Below are positions 25,587-34,650 of a DNA stretch of 64,000 bases, piece by piece. The translations under genes were made by a program, and so were the position numbers. The stretch's first letter is position 1. Each line of letters starts with the position of its first letter. Origin of the DNA: Periweissella cryptocerci (GTDB lineage Bacteria > Bacillota > Bacilli > Lactobacillales > Lactobacillaceae); the NCBI RefSeq assembly GCF_004358325.1, contig NZ_CP037940.1, positions 62,001 to 126,000 on the forward strand. The letters run 5' to 3'. The notes beneath the pieces are model-generated. The model was given only the letters and a program-made list of their open reading frames with translations, was not told the DNA's origin and made no database searches.

Positions 25587-25612
25587 ATTCCCTCCGTCTA
25601 AAAAAGTAGTTA

Positions 25613-25636
25613 TTATCATTAATTAATATTTGATAA
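25613..25636. promoter_or_regulatory. inverted repeat, candidate XRE operator
   Basis: TTATCA (25613-25618) and TGATAA (25631-25636) around an AT-rich centre, 27 bp upstream of the XRE start. Confidence 0.45.
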
Positions 25637-25648
25637 TTTAAAGCAAAA

Positions 25649-25679
25649 AAAACGACTACAAATCACATGTAGTCGTTTC
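25649..25679. terminator. bidirectional hairpin terminator at the element's right edge
   Basis: AAAACGACTACA / TGTAGTCGTTT stem with an 8-nt loop and A-rich/T-rich flanks. Confidence 0.6.
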
Positions 25680-26030
25680 AAATACAATTATTATGCAAAA
25701 ATACCGCCATTGGTCAAAAAAGGTCAAATCTAAATTAATAGGTTTTCAATGCTTTTTGATTACTAACGAAGTGTGCATAAACATTGCTATTAGAATGTTA
25801 CAGTAATGTGTATGCACTAAATACTAAATGCGCCCCTCGTTTTTGTCAGGTCCTGCACCGGTGGCTGCCCCGTCCTGCGCCGGTTGAGTTTATTTTGTCG
25901 GTGCAGGGCGGTGTCTTTCAAATAAAAGAGACTGTCACTTATCCATCGGGATTATTGTGGCAGTTTTTTTCGTTCTGTTATCTTCCGTATACTCGGCATG
26001 TGGACACACAAATAGTTGTTATTACTATGC
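25680..26030. other. gene-free border region with GC-rich hairpin
   Basis: No gene seen in about 350 bp. It holds CCTGCACCG (25852-25860), CCTGCGCCGG (25874-25883) and the inverse CGGTGCAGG (25899-25907), forming a strong GC-rich hairpin at 25871-25911, and then the terminator at 25931-25970. The sharp change in composition suggests a junction between the conjugative element and the next island. Confidence 0.4.
25931..25970 (+). terminator. hairpin with T tract; carries direct-repeat copy A
   Basis: ACTGTCAC / GTGGCAGT stem (one G-U pair) followed by seven T. The segment 25941-25970 recurs at 37628-37657 with 29 of 30 bases identical. Confidence 0.55.
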
Positions 26031-26729
26031 TTATAAATATGGAATGTAGTTACTGTTATATTTGACGTAATCAATCGCTGTGTAATATCTTATGGTTACA
26101 CCAAAGTGATTAAGTTTCGCAGAGTGCAATGATTTGCCCATATACTTCTTGAGTATTTTATTCATCTTGATAAAATCTTTGCGTTGTTTTTTAGCATCAT
26201 TTTTAGAATCAATTCCCATTCCAAATAGATTTACGCTTTCAACACTTTTCTTTATCAATTTGACGTTCTTTGATTTAGCATAAATGGTGAGCGTTGTTGA
26301 GTGCCCTTGCTCACTATTAACGAGCATCACTTTTTGTCCGTTTACCTTGAGTGCTCGAACAGCTTGAATACCCTGACGATTTAATAGATAAATGGTATTT
26401 GATTTAATCCCTTTTCCACTGGCTTTATACGGCATGAATTGCCACTCTGCCCCCGCATCCGTAAGTGCCATAGGTGAAAACTTCTTTGTGTATTTTGAGT
26501 AATCAAATTTCTTAGCGCTTACTTTCGCTTTGATATAACCTTTGTGAGATGCACCTGTTTGTTCATTATAAATATATCCGTACGTATACCACGTACCTCG
26601 ATATGCCTTTGGTACACTTGTTATTTTGTGTGTTTTTGGCACCGTGGATGCACTTGCTGTCGTCACAAACACTGACCCTACACTCAATGCAACAATCAAT
26701 GCCACCATTACCTTACTGATTTTCTTCAT
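26031..26729 (-). CDS. secreted protein with RGTWY-type module
   Basis: 232 residues with a Sec signal peptide (about 1-27, ASAS cleavage region). The mature protein begins with VPKAYRGTWYTYGYIYNE and continues beta-rich and basic. The same Pro-x-x-(R/K)GTWY module appears in the secreted proteins at 29077 and 56324. Single gene with a GGGGGAATTGGAAA ribosome region. Unknown function; extracellular. Confidence 0.65.
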   Translation of the reverse strand: MKKISKVMVALIVALSVGSVFVTTASASTVPKTHKITSVPKAYRGTWYTYGYIYNEQTGASHKGYIKAKVSAKKFDYSKYTKKFSPMALTDAGAEWQFMPYKASGKGIKSNTIYLLNRQGIQAVRALKVNGQKVMLVNSEQGHSTTLTIYAKSKNVKLIKKSVESVNLFGMGIDSKNDAKKQRKDFIKMNKILKKYMGKSLHSAKLNHFGVTIRYYTAIDYVKYNSNYIPYL

Positions 26730-26880
26730 TTTTCCAATTCCCCCATTTTCAACTGTAATCTTGCAAGTTTCTATTATTCCTTCAACACAACCTGTTCGCT
26801 TTTATGCAAGGTTACATGTTTATTATACTACGCATTTATTATTTTCTATTTTCCCAAGCATAAATATTCATGAAATCTAT

Positions 26881-27019
26881 TTATGTGTCCTCATCTACCC
26901 GTATTGCAGCGTCATACGCTAACGTGGCAACCGTGTGTCTGAAACCGTGAATTGAGATTGGTTTTAACTTATACCGTTGGATAATTCGTCGCAACCAAGT
27001 ATCGATTATTTGACTTGGA
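26881..27019 (-). pseudogene. decayed tyrosine integrase, C-terminal fragment
   Basis: Reads WLRRIIQRYKLKPISIHGF followed by RHTVATLAYDAAIRVDEDT and a stop. This is the catalytic HxxR region of a phage-type integrase, but the final Tyr box and everything upstream of about residue 270 are missing. It matches the corresponding part of the complete integrase at 54333 closely (WLHHIITKYDLTPISLHGF). A remnant of an earlier integration, truncated on both sides. Confidence 0.75.
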
Positions 27020-27078
27020 CCCAGCAACTGACTCGATTATCAGCACTCCCCGGCATCAACGATTACTTTGTTAAAAAC

Positions 27079-27108
27079 CACGGAACAAACGCCCCCGTCA
27101 CTCGCTTA
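27079..27108 (+). promoter_or_regulatory. bipartite box A upstream of DUF1659/DUF2922
   Basis: CACGGAACAAAC, a 9-nt variable spacer and ACTCGCTTA. The same two boxes with the same spacing recur at 27892-27921, before the next transcription unit. Promoter-like and possibly read by an alternative sigma factor. Confidence 0.45.
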
Positions 27109-27219
27109 ACTATATGTAACCCAAAACATCCTAGTCAGCTGGAATCACCGGTATGAGAATCCAACAAATTCAAGCCCTGACCAGTTCTGGCGCATTCACA
27201 TTAAATGGAGGAAATGCAT

Positions 27220-27426
27220 ATGGCAGCAGGAAAAACACTCGCAATTTTAGGACGTGATGAAGAATCATTTAACGAAGTGGTAAAGAAGCGCTTCACCGAC
27301 ATCGCCAATGATGTGACCGCCGAACAAGCGCGTCCCGTCATTTTGGCGCTCGAAGAAATTTGGGATTTGGGCGAATTGATGAGCTTCAATTTGATTGAAA
27401 CTTACAATCACGACATCGAAGTCTAG
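27220..27426 (+). CDS. DUF1659 family protein
   Basis: 68 residues matching the small DUF1659 family usually paired with DUF2922 in Bacillus and lactobacilli. The ATG at 27220 follows GGAGGA; an ATG overlapping that site at 27205 is rejected. Cotranscribed with the DUF2922 gene 48 nt downstream. Function unknown. Confidence 0.7.
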   Translation: MAAGKTLAILGRDEESFNEVVKKRFTDIANDVTAEQARPVILALEEIWDLGELMSFNLIETYNHDIEV

Positions 27427-27474
27427 TCCCCGACTCCCCCATCAACATACACAAAACGAAATGAGGAAATAAAT

Positions 27475-27723
27475 ATGACCGAAGCTAAAAAATTAGTTCT
27501 AACTTTTAAAGGCTCACATGGCAAATCAACTTCACTAACTTTAGCCAAATTCAAGGAACCGGTTGATCCAGCTAAGGTTAAGGCCGCCATGACAACAATC
27601 GCCCAAAGCAAAATCTTCGTTACCAAGGAAGGTCACTTTAAATATATGACACCAGTCTCAGCACGGATTGTCGCAACCCAAACTGATGCCGTAGATGGTG
27701 TCGCAACCGAAGTATCATTGTAA
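27475..27723 (+). CDS. DUF2922 family protein
   Basis: 82 residues with the DUF2922 pattern: KKLVLTFKGSHGK at the start, VKAAMTTIAQSKIF in the middle and a late SARIVATQTDAV. Found in a conserved pair with DUF1659. Followed by a strong terminator. Function unknown; here it lies in a phage-lysis-like neighbourhood. Confidence 0.8.
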   Translation: MTEAKKLVLTFKGSHGKSTSLTLAKFKEPVDPAKVKAAMTTIAQSKIFVTKEGHFKYMTPVSARIVATQTDAVDGVATEVSL

Positions 27724-27729
27724 GTAAAT

Positions 27730-27765
27730 AGGAGGTCAGACGAAAATGTCTGGCCTCCTGTTTTT
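27730..27765 (+). terminator. Rho-independent terminator
   Basis: AGGAGGTCAGAC / GTCTGGCCTCCT stem with a 6-nt loop and a T tract, directly after DUF2922. Confidence 0.85.
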
Positions 27766-27891
27766 GTATTTAATTGTCAACCTTAACTACCACTTATAAG
27801 TAAAATACTGAATATTTTTAATTTGCTAAAATTTTCGTTACCCCATGTATTCTCCTTTTGCCAACAAATTTTAGGCTTAATATTTCTCATT

Positions 27892-27921
27892 CACGGAACA
27901 AACCCCACCCCCACTCGCTTA
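27892..27921 (+). promoter_or_regulatory. bipartite box B upstream of small hydrophobic gene and endolysin
   Basis: CACGGAACAAAC plus ACTCGCTTA at the same 9-nt spacing as box A, followed by an ATATGTAA-like stretch as in box A. Confidence 0.45.
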
Positions 27922-28007
27922 TACATATGTAAGCCCCACGCTTACCGCATACCTAGCAATTGTCCCCACTGATTGCTCCGCTCGTCGTGGAAAGGAATGG
28001 TGATTCT

Positions 28008-28115
28008 ATGCAGAAGAAACTATTACTTTGCTTGATTGTGTTAGCCACCCTGTCACTTCTCGGCATCCCCACCGAAGACTTGATAGCACTGCTCAAGATA
28101 ATCCTCGCGAGTTAA
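28008..28115 (+). CDS. small hydrophobic protein (35 residues)
   Basis: MQKKLLLCLIVLATLSLLG followed by a short amphipathic tail (TEDLIALLKIILAS). A purine-rich GGAAAGGAATGG lies before the ATG. The position between box B and the endolysin suggests a holin-like or small membrane peptide, but size alone cannot prove that. A terminator follows. Confidence 0.5.
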   Translation: MQKKLLLCLIVLATLSLLGIPTEDLIALLKIILAS

Positions 28116-28158
28116 CCCACCTGTGCACCTGCCCGCAAAACGGTAGGTGCGCAACCAA

Positions 28159-28186
28159 AAAAGGCGGTCAGCAATGATCGCCTTTT
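28159..28186 (+). terminator. Rho-independent terminator
   Basis: AAAAGGCGGTCA / TGATCGCCTTTT stem (one G-U) with a 4-nt loop. Confidence 0.8.
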
Positions 28187-28232
28187 ATGCTATCAACTTG
28201 CTTGTTATTCCAGAATTCAAAGGAGGTTCCCC

Positions 28233-28869
28233 ATGAACACACATTTACAGCTATCCATCACTGGCCGCCAACTTCTCAAGCAATTTGAGGGACTACGCCT
28301 CAAAGCCTACCAAGATAGTGTCGGTGTTTGGACAATCGGCTACGGTCATACCAAAGGCGTTGTCCGCGGTATGAATCATCACCGAAGCGCAGGCCAATCA
28401 GTACCTCAACGCAGATGTCCAAACCCACGCGCGGGGCATTTATCAATACATCAACGTCCCGCTAAATCAAAATCAATTCGATTCGCTCGTGAGTTTTCAC
28501 TTCAATCTTGGTCCAGCTATTTTGCATAATAGCTTGTTGCTGAAGTATCTCAATGCGCGGCAATGGCAACAAGCTGCCGCCGAAATGCAACGCTACAAAT
28601 TTGCCGGTGGCGTTGTGCTCCAGGGACTAGCCAACCGGCGCCGGGCGGAAACGGCGTTATTCCTCAAGCCAGTTGGTAATCCTGCGACGAGCAACCCCCA
28701 GCAACCGGCCAAACCGAATGTACCCCATAAAACCTACAAAGTTAAACCTGGCGACACCCTCTCCCAAATTGCGGTTAAGCATGGGACAACGGTGGCGCGA
28801 CTTGTGCGGTTGAATGGTATCAAGAATCCTAATCTGATTCGAGTTGGGCAAGTTATTGTGGTTTCGTGA
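28233..28869 (+). pseudogene. GH24-type phage endolysin with LysM domain, frameshifted
   Basis: Peptidoglycan-cleaving lysin. Frame 1 gives the start and the catalytic Glu region (LLKQFEGLRLKAYQDSVGVW, then TIGYGHTKGVVRGM). From about 28384 the reading continues in the +1 frame: [32 protein letters not shown], a GLANRRRAE segment, then a LysM ([19 protein letters not shown]) at the C-terminus. One extra base near 28380 after codons RGM explains the break. Everything else is intact, so the lesion is recent, a sequence error or a recoding site. AAAGGAGG precedes the ATG. Confidence 0.8.
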
Positions 28870-28911
28870 AATATTGGGCGAACATAAATCGCCCTACATT
28901 TATAGGTAAGC

Positions 28912-28958
28912 AAAAGAGCAGCGCACCGACTAATTATGTCAGTTCACTGCTCTTTTTT
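28912..28958. terminator. hairpin terminator after endolysin
   Basis: AAAAGAGCAG / CTGCTCTTTTTT stem with an internal GAC/GTC extension; usable from both directions. Confidence 0.75.
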
Positions 28959-29076
28959 ATGCTAATTCAAAACTTATATTTTTTATTCCTTTGAGTATAG
29001 CGATAAAAACGAATGGCGCTTTTCTTTGGCTTTGTCATTTTTTCACTTGATACTTTACACTTTCATTAACTCAATT

Positions 29077-29838
29077 TTAACTACCGTGACGTGAATAGTA
29101 GTAAGACGTTGCTAATATCGAGTTTTCAGGGGCATTGAGCGTTAGGTAATCACCCATATATGTTAGCTCATATGCATTTTTCAAACTTCCAATCTTACCA
29201 ATGTGCATATAGATTGTCCCAAAATTCCCCCATGTAAAATAGGCTTTATAACTCGAAGTTCCAAATGTGACCGTGTTCCCTTTCAATTTCATATCAACAC
29301 CGCCATCTGTGTTGTACCAAGTTCCTTTCATACGATTAGGTACCTTGTTACTAATTTTTGGTATGACTTTCTTTTTTATATAATAATCTGGAGGAGTGAC
29401 ATCAACAGAAACCCCTAATGCTTTGTACTTTTTACCATTAATTTTTTTAGTGGTGTATTTAACCCCTACACCTTCACTCGTTGGTTCACCTGCACTATTT
29501 AATGAGTTAAAAGTGTAGGTGTTTTTACTAGATTTATAAATACCCAAATATTTCTTCGGTACTTCCATTACCGTATATGAGGTTGTCCCGCTGACAATGT
29601 TCAAATGCATCGAGTTTTTCCTAATCTTAAACTTAGCGTATTTCTTGGTACCTGCAATATTCACGTACCAATCGCCACGTAATTTTTTCGGAACTGTTCG
29701 GCTCCATTTTTTTGGAAGTTTGCTTTGCTGCCCCACTGGCGTGCTCGTTTGCGTTGCAGCACTAACTGACGCGGTGCCAAGTCCAAAGGTCAGCACTGCA
29801 ACTGTCATCAATATAGTAAAATTCATGATTTTTTTCAT
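29077..29838 (-). CDS. secreted protein with two RGTWY-type modules
   Basis: 253 residues: signal peptide (about 1-28, VSAA), then two beta-rich repeats beginning VPKKLRGDWYVNI and VPNRMKGTWYNTD. Related in layout to the proteins at 26031 and 56324. The ATG at 29838 follows AGGAAAGG; an earlier ATG overlaps the ribosome site. No enzyme motif. The ~320 bp upstream (29839-30161) is AT-rich and shows no gene. Confidence 0.65.
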   Translation of the reverse strand: MKKIMNFTILMTVAVLTFGLGTASVSAATQTSTPVGQQSKLPKKWSRTVPKKLRGDWYVNIAGTKKYAKFKIRKNSMHLNIVSGTTSYTVMEVPKKYLGIYKSSKNTYTFNSLNSAGEPTSEGVGVKYTTKKINGKKYKALGVSVDVTPPDYYIKKKVIPKISNKVPNRMKGTWYNTDGGVDMKLKGNTVTFGTSSYKAYFTWGNFGTIYMHIGKIGSLKNAYELTYMGDYLTLNAPENSILATSYYYSRHGS

Positions 29839-30161
29839 CGGCCTTTCCTCCATATATTTAGTGTTGCTAACTTGTCATTATCAATTTCGTCAAAAAAACG
29901 CCAACAGAAAACATTACCAATTGCGGTAACATCTTCCCGTTGACGTCGTTGAATATTCTTCTAAAATCCTTAGTTAAATTATCTCATAACAAAAGTTGAA
30001 GTACAATTTAGACGGCTTGGTGGTGTTAGGTTATACTGATAAATTGCTTAACCATGTCAATCGTGTAATCTGACATCTAACTTTTTTACGAAATCAAAAT
30101 TAATGCTTCCATTTTTTTACAAAAATAGCAGACACGAATGCCTGCCACTATCACCATTATT

Positions 30162-31607
30162 TTAAAAAACGTAATTATCATCTGCCGTTGTTTCGGCTTC
30201 ATATAAACCAACTGACAGATTTTGAACCGTACTTATATGTGCCACAATATTTTGATAATTCTCAGCGGCTTCATTATAGTTATCGCCACCATTGGAATTT
30301 TCATAGTCATGTACATTAGGTACCTTGCCATCCATAAGTGGATAATAAGTTGTGTTTCCTAACCAATTATAATCAAGATTTTCAATTAGTGATACCACAA
30401 CTGACCACCGATTATATGCATCTAAAACTGAGTAGACCGCTTTATCTTCTGAACTGAGCGTACTTAGATTTGGCATTGTGTCATTATAGCCCATTGTTCC
30501 AAATTGCATAAATTGTGACATTAACTCATGGTACTCTTGCAACCCATCTAACATTGGTTGCCAATTTTCAGTTATTTCAGTCGTTGCATTCACCGGACTA
30601 GTTTGCATTATCCCATTTGCATCCATAACACTCTTTGTGGCTATGCTTGGGTAACTATATTTTTGAGCCGCCATGTCATTATATACTGCCGCAAACTTTG
30701 GCTTCCAGTCCGTTCCTACTAATTTGGCTACCGTTCTTAAATGATCTACTTCTGATTGATATAAGTGACTCTCTGTTAACAGTTTTTGACTATCTACTAT
30801 ATCTCCAACCTTGCCAAAATCCACAGCCTTTGGCGTTGTATTTAACGTAACATTAACCGTTGTTATTGGTTCTTGTACAGAAACAGATGGACCATTTTCG
30901 TATATCCAGCCAATTACTCCTTTGACACCCGTATTTCTGTTATTCAATGCTTCTGTAATATAATTTTGAATTTGGCTATCTGTGAGTTTATTATTAATGG
31001 CCTGATTCATTAATGTCCCTGTTAGGGCTGCTCGGACTTGCGCGACTGTTATTGTAACAGGGCTTGTTTTTGCATCCGCACTTGATGAATCACTCACAAC
31101 CGGCTTCACATCATCTGGCTTACCTGACGCATCTGGCTTAGTAACTACTGGTGTCGTTTTTGTTGAATTTGCGTCAACTTTGGCGGGTTGCTTAGTAGGA
31201 ACCTTGGTGTTCGTAGGTTTTGCATTGGGTTTCTTAGGCGCCTTATACGCTCCCTTGGCCAATTCGTTCATCATCAAGTAGCCTTTAACCGTTGAGCTGT
31301 AATAGATCGTAACCTTTGCTTTGCCCTTAGACAACGTTACTTGCTTAGTCAACTTGATTGTTTGCTTCACCTTGGCTGCTAAGTTGCCGTTAACTGCTTG
31401 ATACTTGTATGTTGTCTTGTGCTTTTTAGTTGTTTTTACTAACTTGTAAGCTTTGGCGCTAGCTGACTTCAAATGATAGCTACCGCTGGTTTTCTTGGTA
31501 ATTGCGTTTGTATAGGCTGTACTCGTTGAAGCATGAACACTTGCTGCCGTGGCTAACGTCATCAAAGCCGCTGTACTTACGATTAATCCCTTTGTTACTT
31601 TACTCAT
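30162..31607 (-). CDS. large secreted protein of unknown function
   Basis: 481 residues. A signal peptide (about 1-27, VHAS) is followed by a Lys/Thr/Tyr-rich beta region (30-125), a Pro/Thr/Lys low-complexity linker (about 130-185) and a C-terminal largely helical domain (about 190-480) rich in Asn, Tyr and Trp. No LPxTG or WxL signal, so it is secreted or bound by the basic N-region. GAGG-type ribosome site before the ATG. Not recognised. Confidence 0.65.
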   Translation of the reverse strand: MSKVTKGLIVSTAALMTLATAASVHASTSTAYTNAITKKTSGSYHLKSASAKAYKLVKTTKKHKTTYKYQAVNGNLAAKVKQTIKLTKQVTLSKGKAKVTIYYSSTVKGYLMMNELAKGAYKAPKKPNAKPTNTKVPTKQPAKVDANSTKTTPVVTKPDASGKPDDVKPVVSDSSSADAKTSPVTITVAQVRAALTGTLMNQAINNKLTDSQIQNYITEALNNRNTGVKGVIGWIYENGPSVSVQEPITTVNVTLNTTPKAVDFGKVGDIVDSQKLLTESHLYQSEVDHLRTVAKLVGTDWKPKFAAVYNDMAAQKYSYPSIATKSVMDANGIMQTSPVNATTEITENWQPMLDGLQEYHELMSQFMQFGTMGYNDTMPNLSTLSSEDKAVYSVLDAYNRWSVVVSLIENLDYNWLGNTTYYPLMDGKVPNVHDYENSNGGDNYNEAAENYQNIVAHISTVQNLSVGLYEAETTADDNYVF

Positions 31608-31798
31608 TTATGATTAAGCTCCTCTTATGTCCATATAATCTCTACACAGTATAGTCGCTTTTCGTTATTTTTCAAGCAACTAGTTTGCTAATCAAGTATT
31701 GGGATACCCGCGTTCACAACTACCGTAGCACTTTCACATCGCTCGCCCCCAAATTCATTCAAGTAATCACTGCCTGCCAACTCGTCATAAAATCATTA

Positions 31799-32062
31799 GT
31801 GACACGTCCGGTGACACCTCGAATCCGACTACCCGTCACGCTCAAACCCCAGTAATATCAACGTTTCAACCAATTCGTGACACGTCAGGCCCAAAATCGA
31901 CTAACCTTTTCTCTCATACATATACATACATTTAATAGAAGAAAAAAGTTACTTACCCGTCACTACACAATGGCAATCCCTTGATACTACTGGCTTCAAG
32001 TCGGTGACACGTACCCCAATTTACGTGTCATTTACGCGTCACTGACCCGTCACACCCGTCAC
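31799..32062. repeat. iteron array with AT-rich core: candidate satellite replication origin
   Basis: Ten copies of GTGAC[AG][CG]GT in either orientation, eight exact and two with one mismatch. Starts are 31799, 31811, 31831, 31877, 31955, 32004, 32022, 32034, 32045 and 32054. They form two groups around an AT-rich block (about 31911-31954). The last copy runs into the stop codon of the VapE gene. Iterons flanking AT-rich DNA directly 3' of the helicase gene is the layout of SaPI/PICI origins bound by Rep. Confidence 0.7.
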
Positions 32063-33447
32063 TACAATTCGCGGAAATAGCCTCGAAAAGTATTCGTCCT
32101 TTTTTTCACCCACCCATCACAATTTTCAATCGTCACACCAATCTTCTTCCCCATCCGTCCAGCAGAAATCCGGGGCAAATCGGCGGTTTCCACACTAAAA
32201 ACGCTGCCCAGCACTTCACTGGTAGTCGTCCGTCCGAGTGGTTCCCGGTCATCAAACCCAAAGCTCTTCTCCATCCAGCGGTGGCGAATTTCTTCGAGGT
32301 TATCCGGATAGTTGCGGTAATACAGCCCGCGTAAGCCATTCGAGACTTTTTCCCACGTTACCGGCACCTCCATATCCAGATACTTCAACACGGCTTCGGC
32401 TTCTAAGTCCGTGTGTTTGGCGCGTTCTTGGTAGATGTCGGCGAGCGCGGCATCATCCCGACTGATGTGGTAGCGTTCACCCGCGTCAAATAAAACCTTG
32501 GCTTCCGCAAATAACTGCGCTACTTCTGCTTGCACAAGTGCGGTATCCCACGGTGATTTAGTCGCAGTCGTCCGCCCAGCTTCGATGGGGAAAAACCGCC
32601 GTTCCCCAGTGGCATCGCTCAAAAATTCCGAATTATTCGTCGTCGCAATCAGAACAAAGGCACGCTCCATCACGGTCGCCCGGCGGCCATATGGTTTGCG
32701 AATTTCATCAATTTGTGACGAGATAAACGCCTTCTTCTGTTCAATCGTGGCGTTCTTGTCAGCGCGAATTTCGGATAGTTCGACCACTGATTTGGTATTT
32801 AATTTGGCCAGCTCGTCTTTTTCGGGCGCAAATGAACTCAATTGGTCAGTAAAATACTCGCGTGGCACAAGATTCGCCACACACGTTGATTTCCCAATTC
32901 CTTGTTTACCAGTCAGCACGGGCACAATTTCAAACTTACAGCCCGGCCGATAGATTCGCGCCACCAAGCCGACAAACCACCGCGTCGCAATCATGCGGTT
33001 ATACTCATCATCAACGCACCCCAAATAATCAATAAAGTACGTTGCCACCCGCGCAATGCCATCCCACGTTTTGCGCTCAACCCAGTCTTTCATCGGGTTA
33101 AATGGTAGCTCACGGGCCGCCAATTCCACCCCTTGTGTCAGTGCCCGGTCATCGGCCAAAAAATCATATTCGGCTTCCAAATAGCTTTTCAAATGAATTT
33201 CATGAATGTCCTCCAGCCGTCCCACGTTCGCCAAACCAAGCGCCGGACAAGCTTTTACGCCTACTACTTCTCCGGTAAATTCGTTGTAGCCAATGACTCC
33301 AGCTAGCGCCGCACTATTATTCACATACAAAGCCACATTTCGCGGTGAGCCCGTCTTGACGATACCCGTTGAATGGCGCGTCAGCTCATCAATCCACGCT
33401 GGTACGCCCGCCAAAACTTGTTCTTTAATCGCTGTAAATTTTTCCAT
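32062..33447 (-). CDS. VapE/D5-like SF3 helicase of a phage satellite
   Basis: 461 residues. Virulence-associated E core with Walker A GKQGIGKST, then SVVELSEIRADKNATIEQKK, KPYGRRATVMERAFVLIATTN and ATGERRFFPIE, all family hallmarks. Such helicases start satellite replication by binding the adjacent origin. The C-terminal ~100 residues, rich in basic and aromatic residues, may bind the iterons. Downstream of the prim-pol in the same operon, with the iteron array at its 3' end. Confidence 0.88.
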   Translation of the reverse strand: MEKFTAIKEQVLAGVPAWIDELTRHSTGIVKTGSPRNVALYVNNSAALAGVIGYNEFTGEVVGVKACPALGLANVGRLEDIHEIHLKSYLEAEYDFLADDRALTQGVELAARELPFNPMKDWVERKTWDGIARVATYFIDYLGCVDDEYNRMIATRWFVGLVARIYRPGCKFEIVPVLTGKQGIGKSTCVANLVPREYFTDQLSSFAPEKDELAKLNTKSVVELSEIRADKNATIEQKKAFISSQIDEIRKPYGRRATVMERAFVLIATTNNSEFLSDATGERRFFPIEAGRTTATKSPWDTALVQAEVAQLFAEAKVLFDAGERYHISRDDAALADIYQERAKHTDLEAEAVLKYLDMEVPVTWEKVSNGLRGLYYRNYPDNLEEIRHRWMEKSFGFDDREPLGRTTTSEVLGSVFSVETADLPRISAGRMGKKIGVTIENCDGWVKKRTNTFRGYFREL

Positions 33448-33501
33448 TTTTTATCCCCACTTTTTATAAAATCCCACCAATTTTGTCGTCCTACTGATTT
33501 C

Positions 33502-34332
33502 CTATCGTCCATACCGCCGAACATGGCGCCCCAAAATTGACTTAAAGATTTGATTAACTTCGTTTTCCGCTAGTGCCGGTGTCACGAATTCACGGTTGAA
33601 CAAATGAATCAAGTGATACGCCACTTCTTCCCGCGTCCCACTTGCCAACAGCGAACCGACCACCGATGCCACCCAATTATTCCGTTCACCGTGCCCGCAG
33701 CCATCAAAGACCCGGTTCAAAAATGAATCGGCTTTACCACCACGAAACTTGGCTTGCCGCCTACCAACACCCCAATCAGATTCTGTAACCTGTTCGGCTG
33801 GTAACGGTGTTGCGCTGACCACTTCCAGTAACCACCGTGGTGCTGGCGCAACGGCATTTAGCGTGCCATTGACGATGGTGTACGGGCGCCCATTGACCTG
33901 ACTCGGTGCCATAATTGTGCTCACCGTCAAAATATCGACGCCTGGTAGGAACCCGACTTTGGCTTTTAATTTCAAATGCGCTGGGTAAGAAAAGAATGCA
34001 TGTAGACCCTCGTTCGGAGTTTTCTCCGTGTATGTGTTCCCCAGCGTAAAATCCGTTAAACCGCGTTCTTGCCGAAACTGCATAAAATTGGCGATGCCAT
34101 CTGCGCCGGCTTGGTGGTTGCGATCTAAGTCCAAAACTAGTAAGTGCACCGGTTCTAAGGCAATCCCAAAATTACATTCGCCGCGCATAAACCATTGTTC
34201 TAAGTGGTGGGCATCCGTGGACGCGTCCCGGACACCGTGTGAGCCCTTGAGCGGAATCTTACTGCCCGCAATCAAAGGAAAGACTGGAATCCCCGCTTGT
34301 TGCAGTTCCCCCGCGCGTAAATAACATGTCAT
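33502..34332 (-). CDS. bifunctional DNA primase/polymerase (prim-pol)
   Basis: 276 residues with an N-terminal prim-pol domain: AGIPVFPLIAGSKIPL, FGIALEPVHLLVLDLD (acidic metal motif DLD), a histidine in LHAFFSYP, and the GVDILT / IMAPSQVNGRPY region typical of this family. It makes primers or extends DNA for the satellite together with VapE. ATG at 34332 overlaps the preceding stop (TGATGA). Confidence 0.85.
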   Translation of the reverse strand: MTCYLRAGELQQAGIPVFPLIAGSKIPLKGSHGVRDASTDAHHLEQWFMRGECNFGIALEPVHLLVLDLDRNHQAGADGIANFMQFRQERGLTDFTLGNTYTEKTPNEGLHAFFSYPAHLKLKAKVGFLPGVDILTVSTIMAPSQVNGRPYTIVNGTLNAVAPAPRWLLEVVSATPLPAEQVTESDWGVGRRQAKFRGGKADSFLNRVFDGCGHGERNNWVASVVGSLLASGTREEVAYHLIHLFNREFVTPALAENEVNQIFKSILGRHVRRYGR

Positions 34333-34616
34333 CAGCAAGCACCACCTTTCGCCGTCAATTGCGCATCATTATCGCCCAACTGAATTGGTGCCCCGCACCC
34401 TGGGCCATCCAATGCTAAGCTCATCCCCAAGCCATATGGGGTCAATGCCGTCGATAACTCTAAATCTACAATCACCTGATTAATTAAGTTGTTAGCGCTA
34501 TCGAGTTTTTCGTGCACGGCACAGTAGCAATCCTGCTGATTACACGCTAACCCTCGTGCTAACTTGGCAATACTCGCTTGGACATTTGCCAGTTGCTTGA
34601 TTTGCAATTTTTCCAT
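34332..34616 (-). CDS. small hypothetical protein in satellite replication operon
   Basis: 94 residues, helical. It carries cysteines in the pattern CNQQDCYC and a Gly-rich tail (DGPGCGAPIQLG), so metal binding is possible. Coupled to the prim-pol by overlapping stop/start. GAGGGG lies upstream. Not recognised. Confidence 0.6.
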   Translation of the reverse strand: MEKLQIKQLANVQASIAKLARGLACNQQDCYCAVHEKLDSANNLINQVIVDLELSTALTPYGLGMSLALDGPGCGAPIQLGDNDAQLTAKGGAC

Positions 34617-34650
34617 TTACTGATTTCCCCTCTATGATTTATTCGTTTTG

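Noticed and set aside
27005..27152. Plus-strand reading (TWTQQLTRLSALPGINDYF...) overlapping box A
   Set aside because: No start, runs out of the integrase fragment, and overlaps a promoter-like box; looks protein-like but cannot be assigned.
31700..32060. Iteron region considered as a CRISPR array
   Set aside because: Units are short, in both orientations and irregularly spaced, and no cas gene is present.
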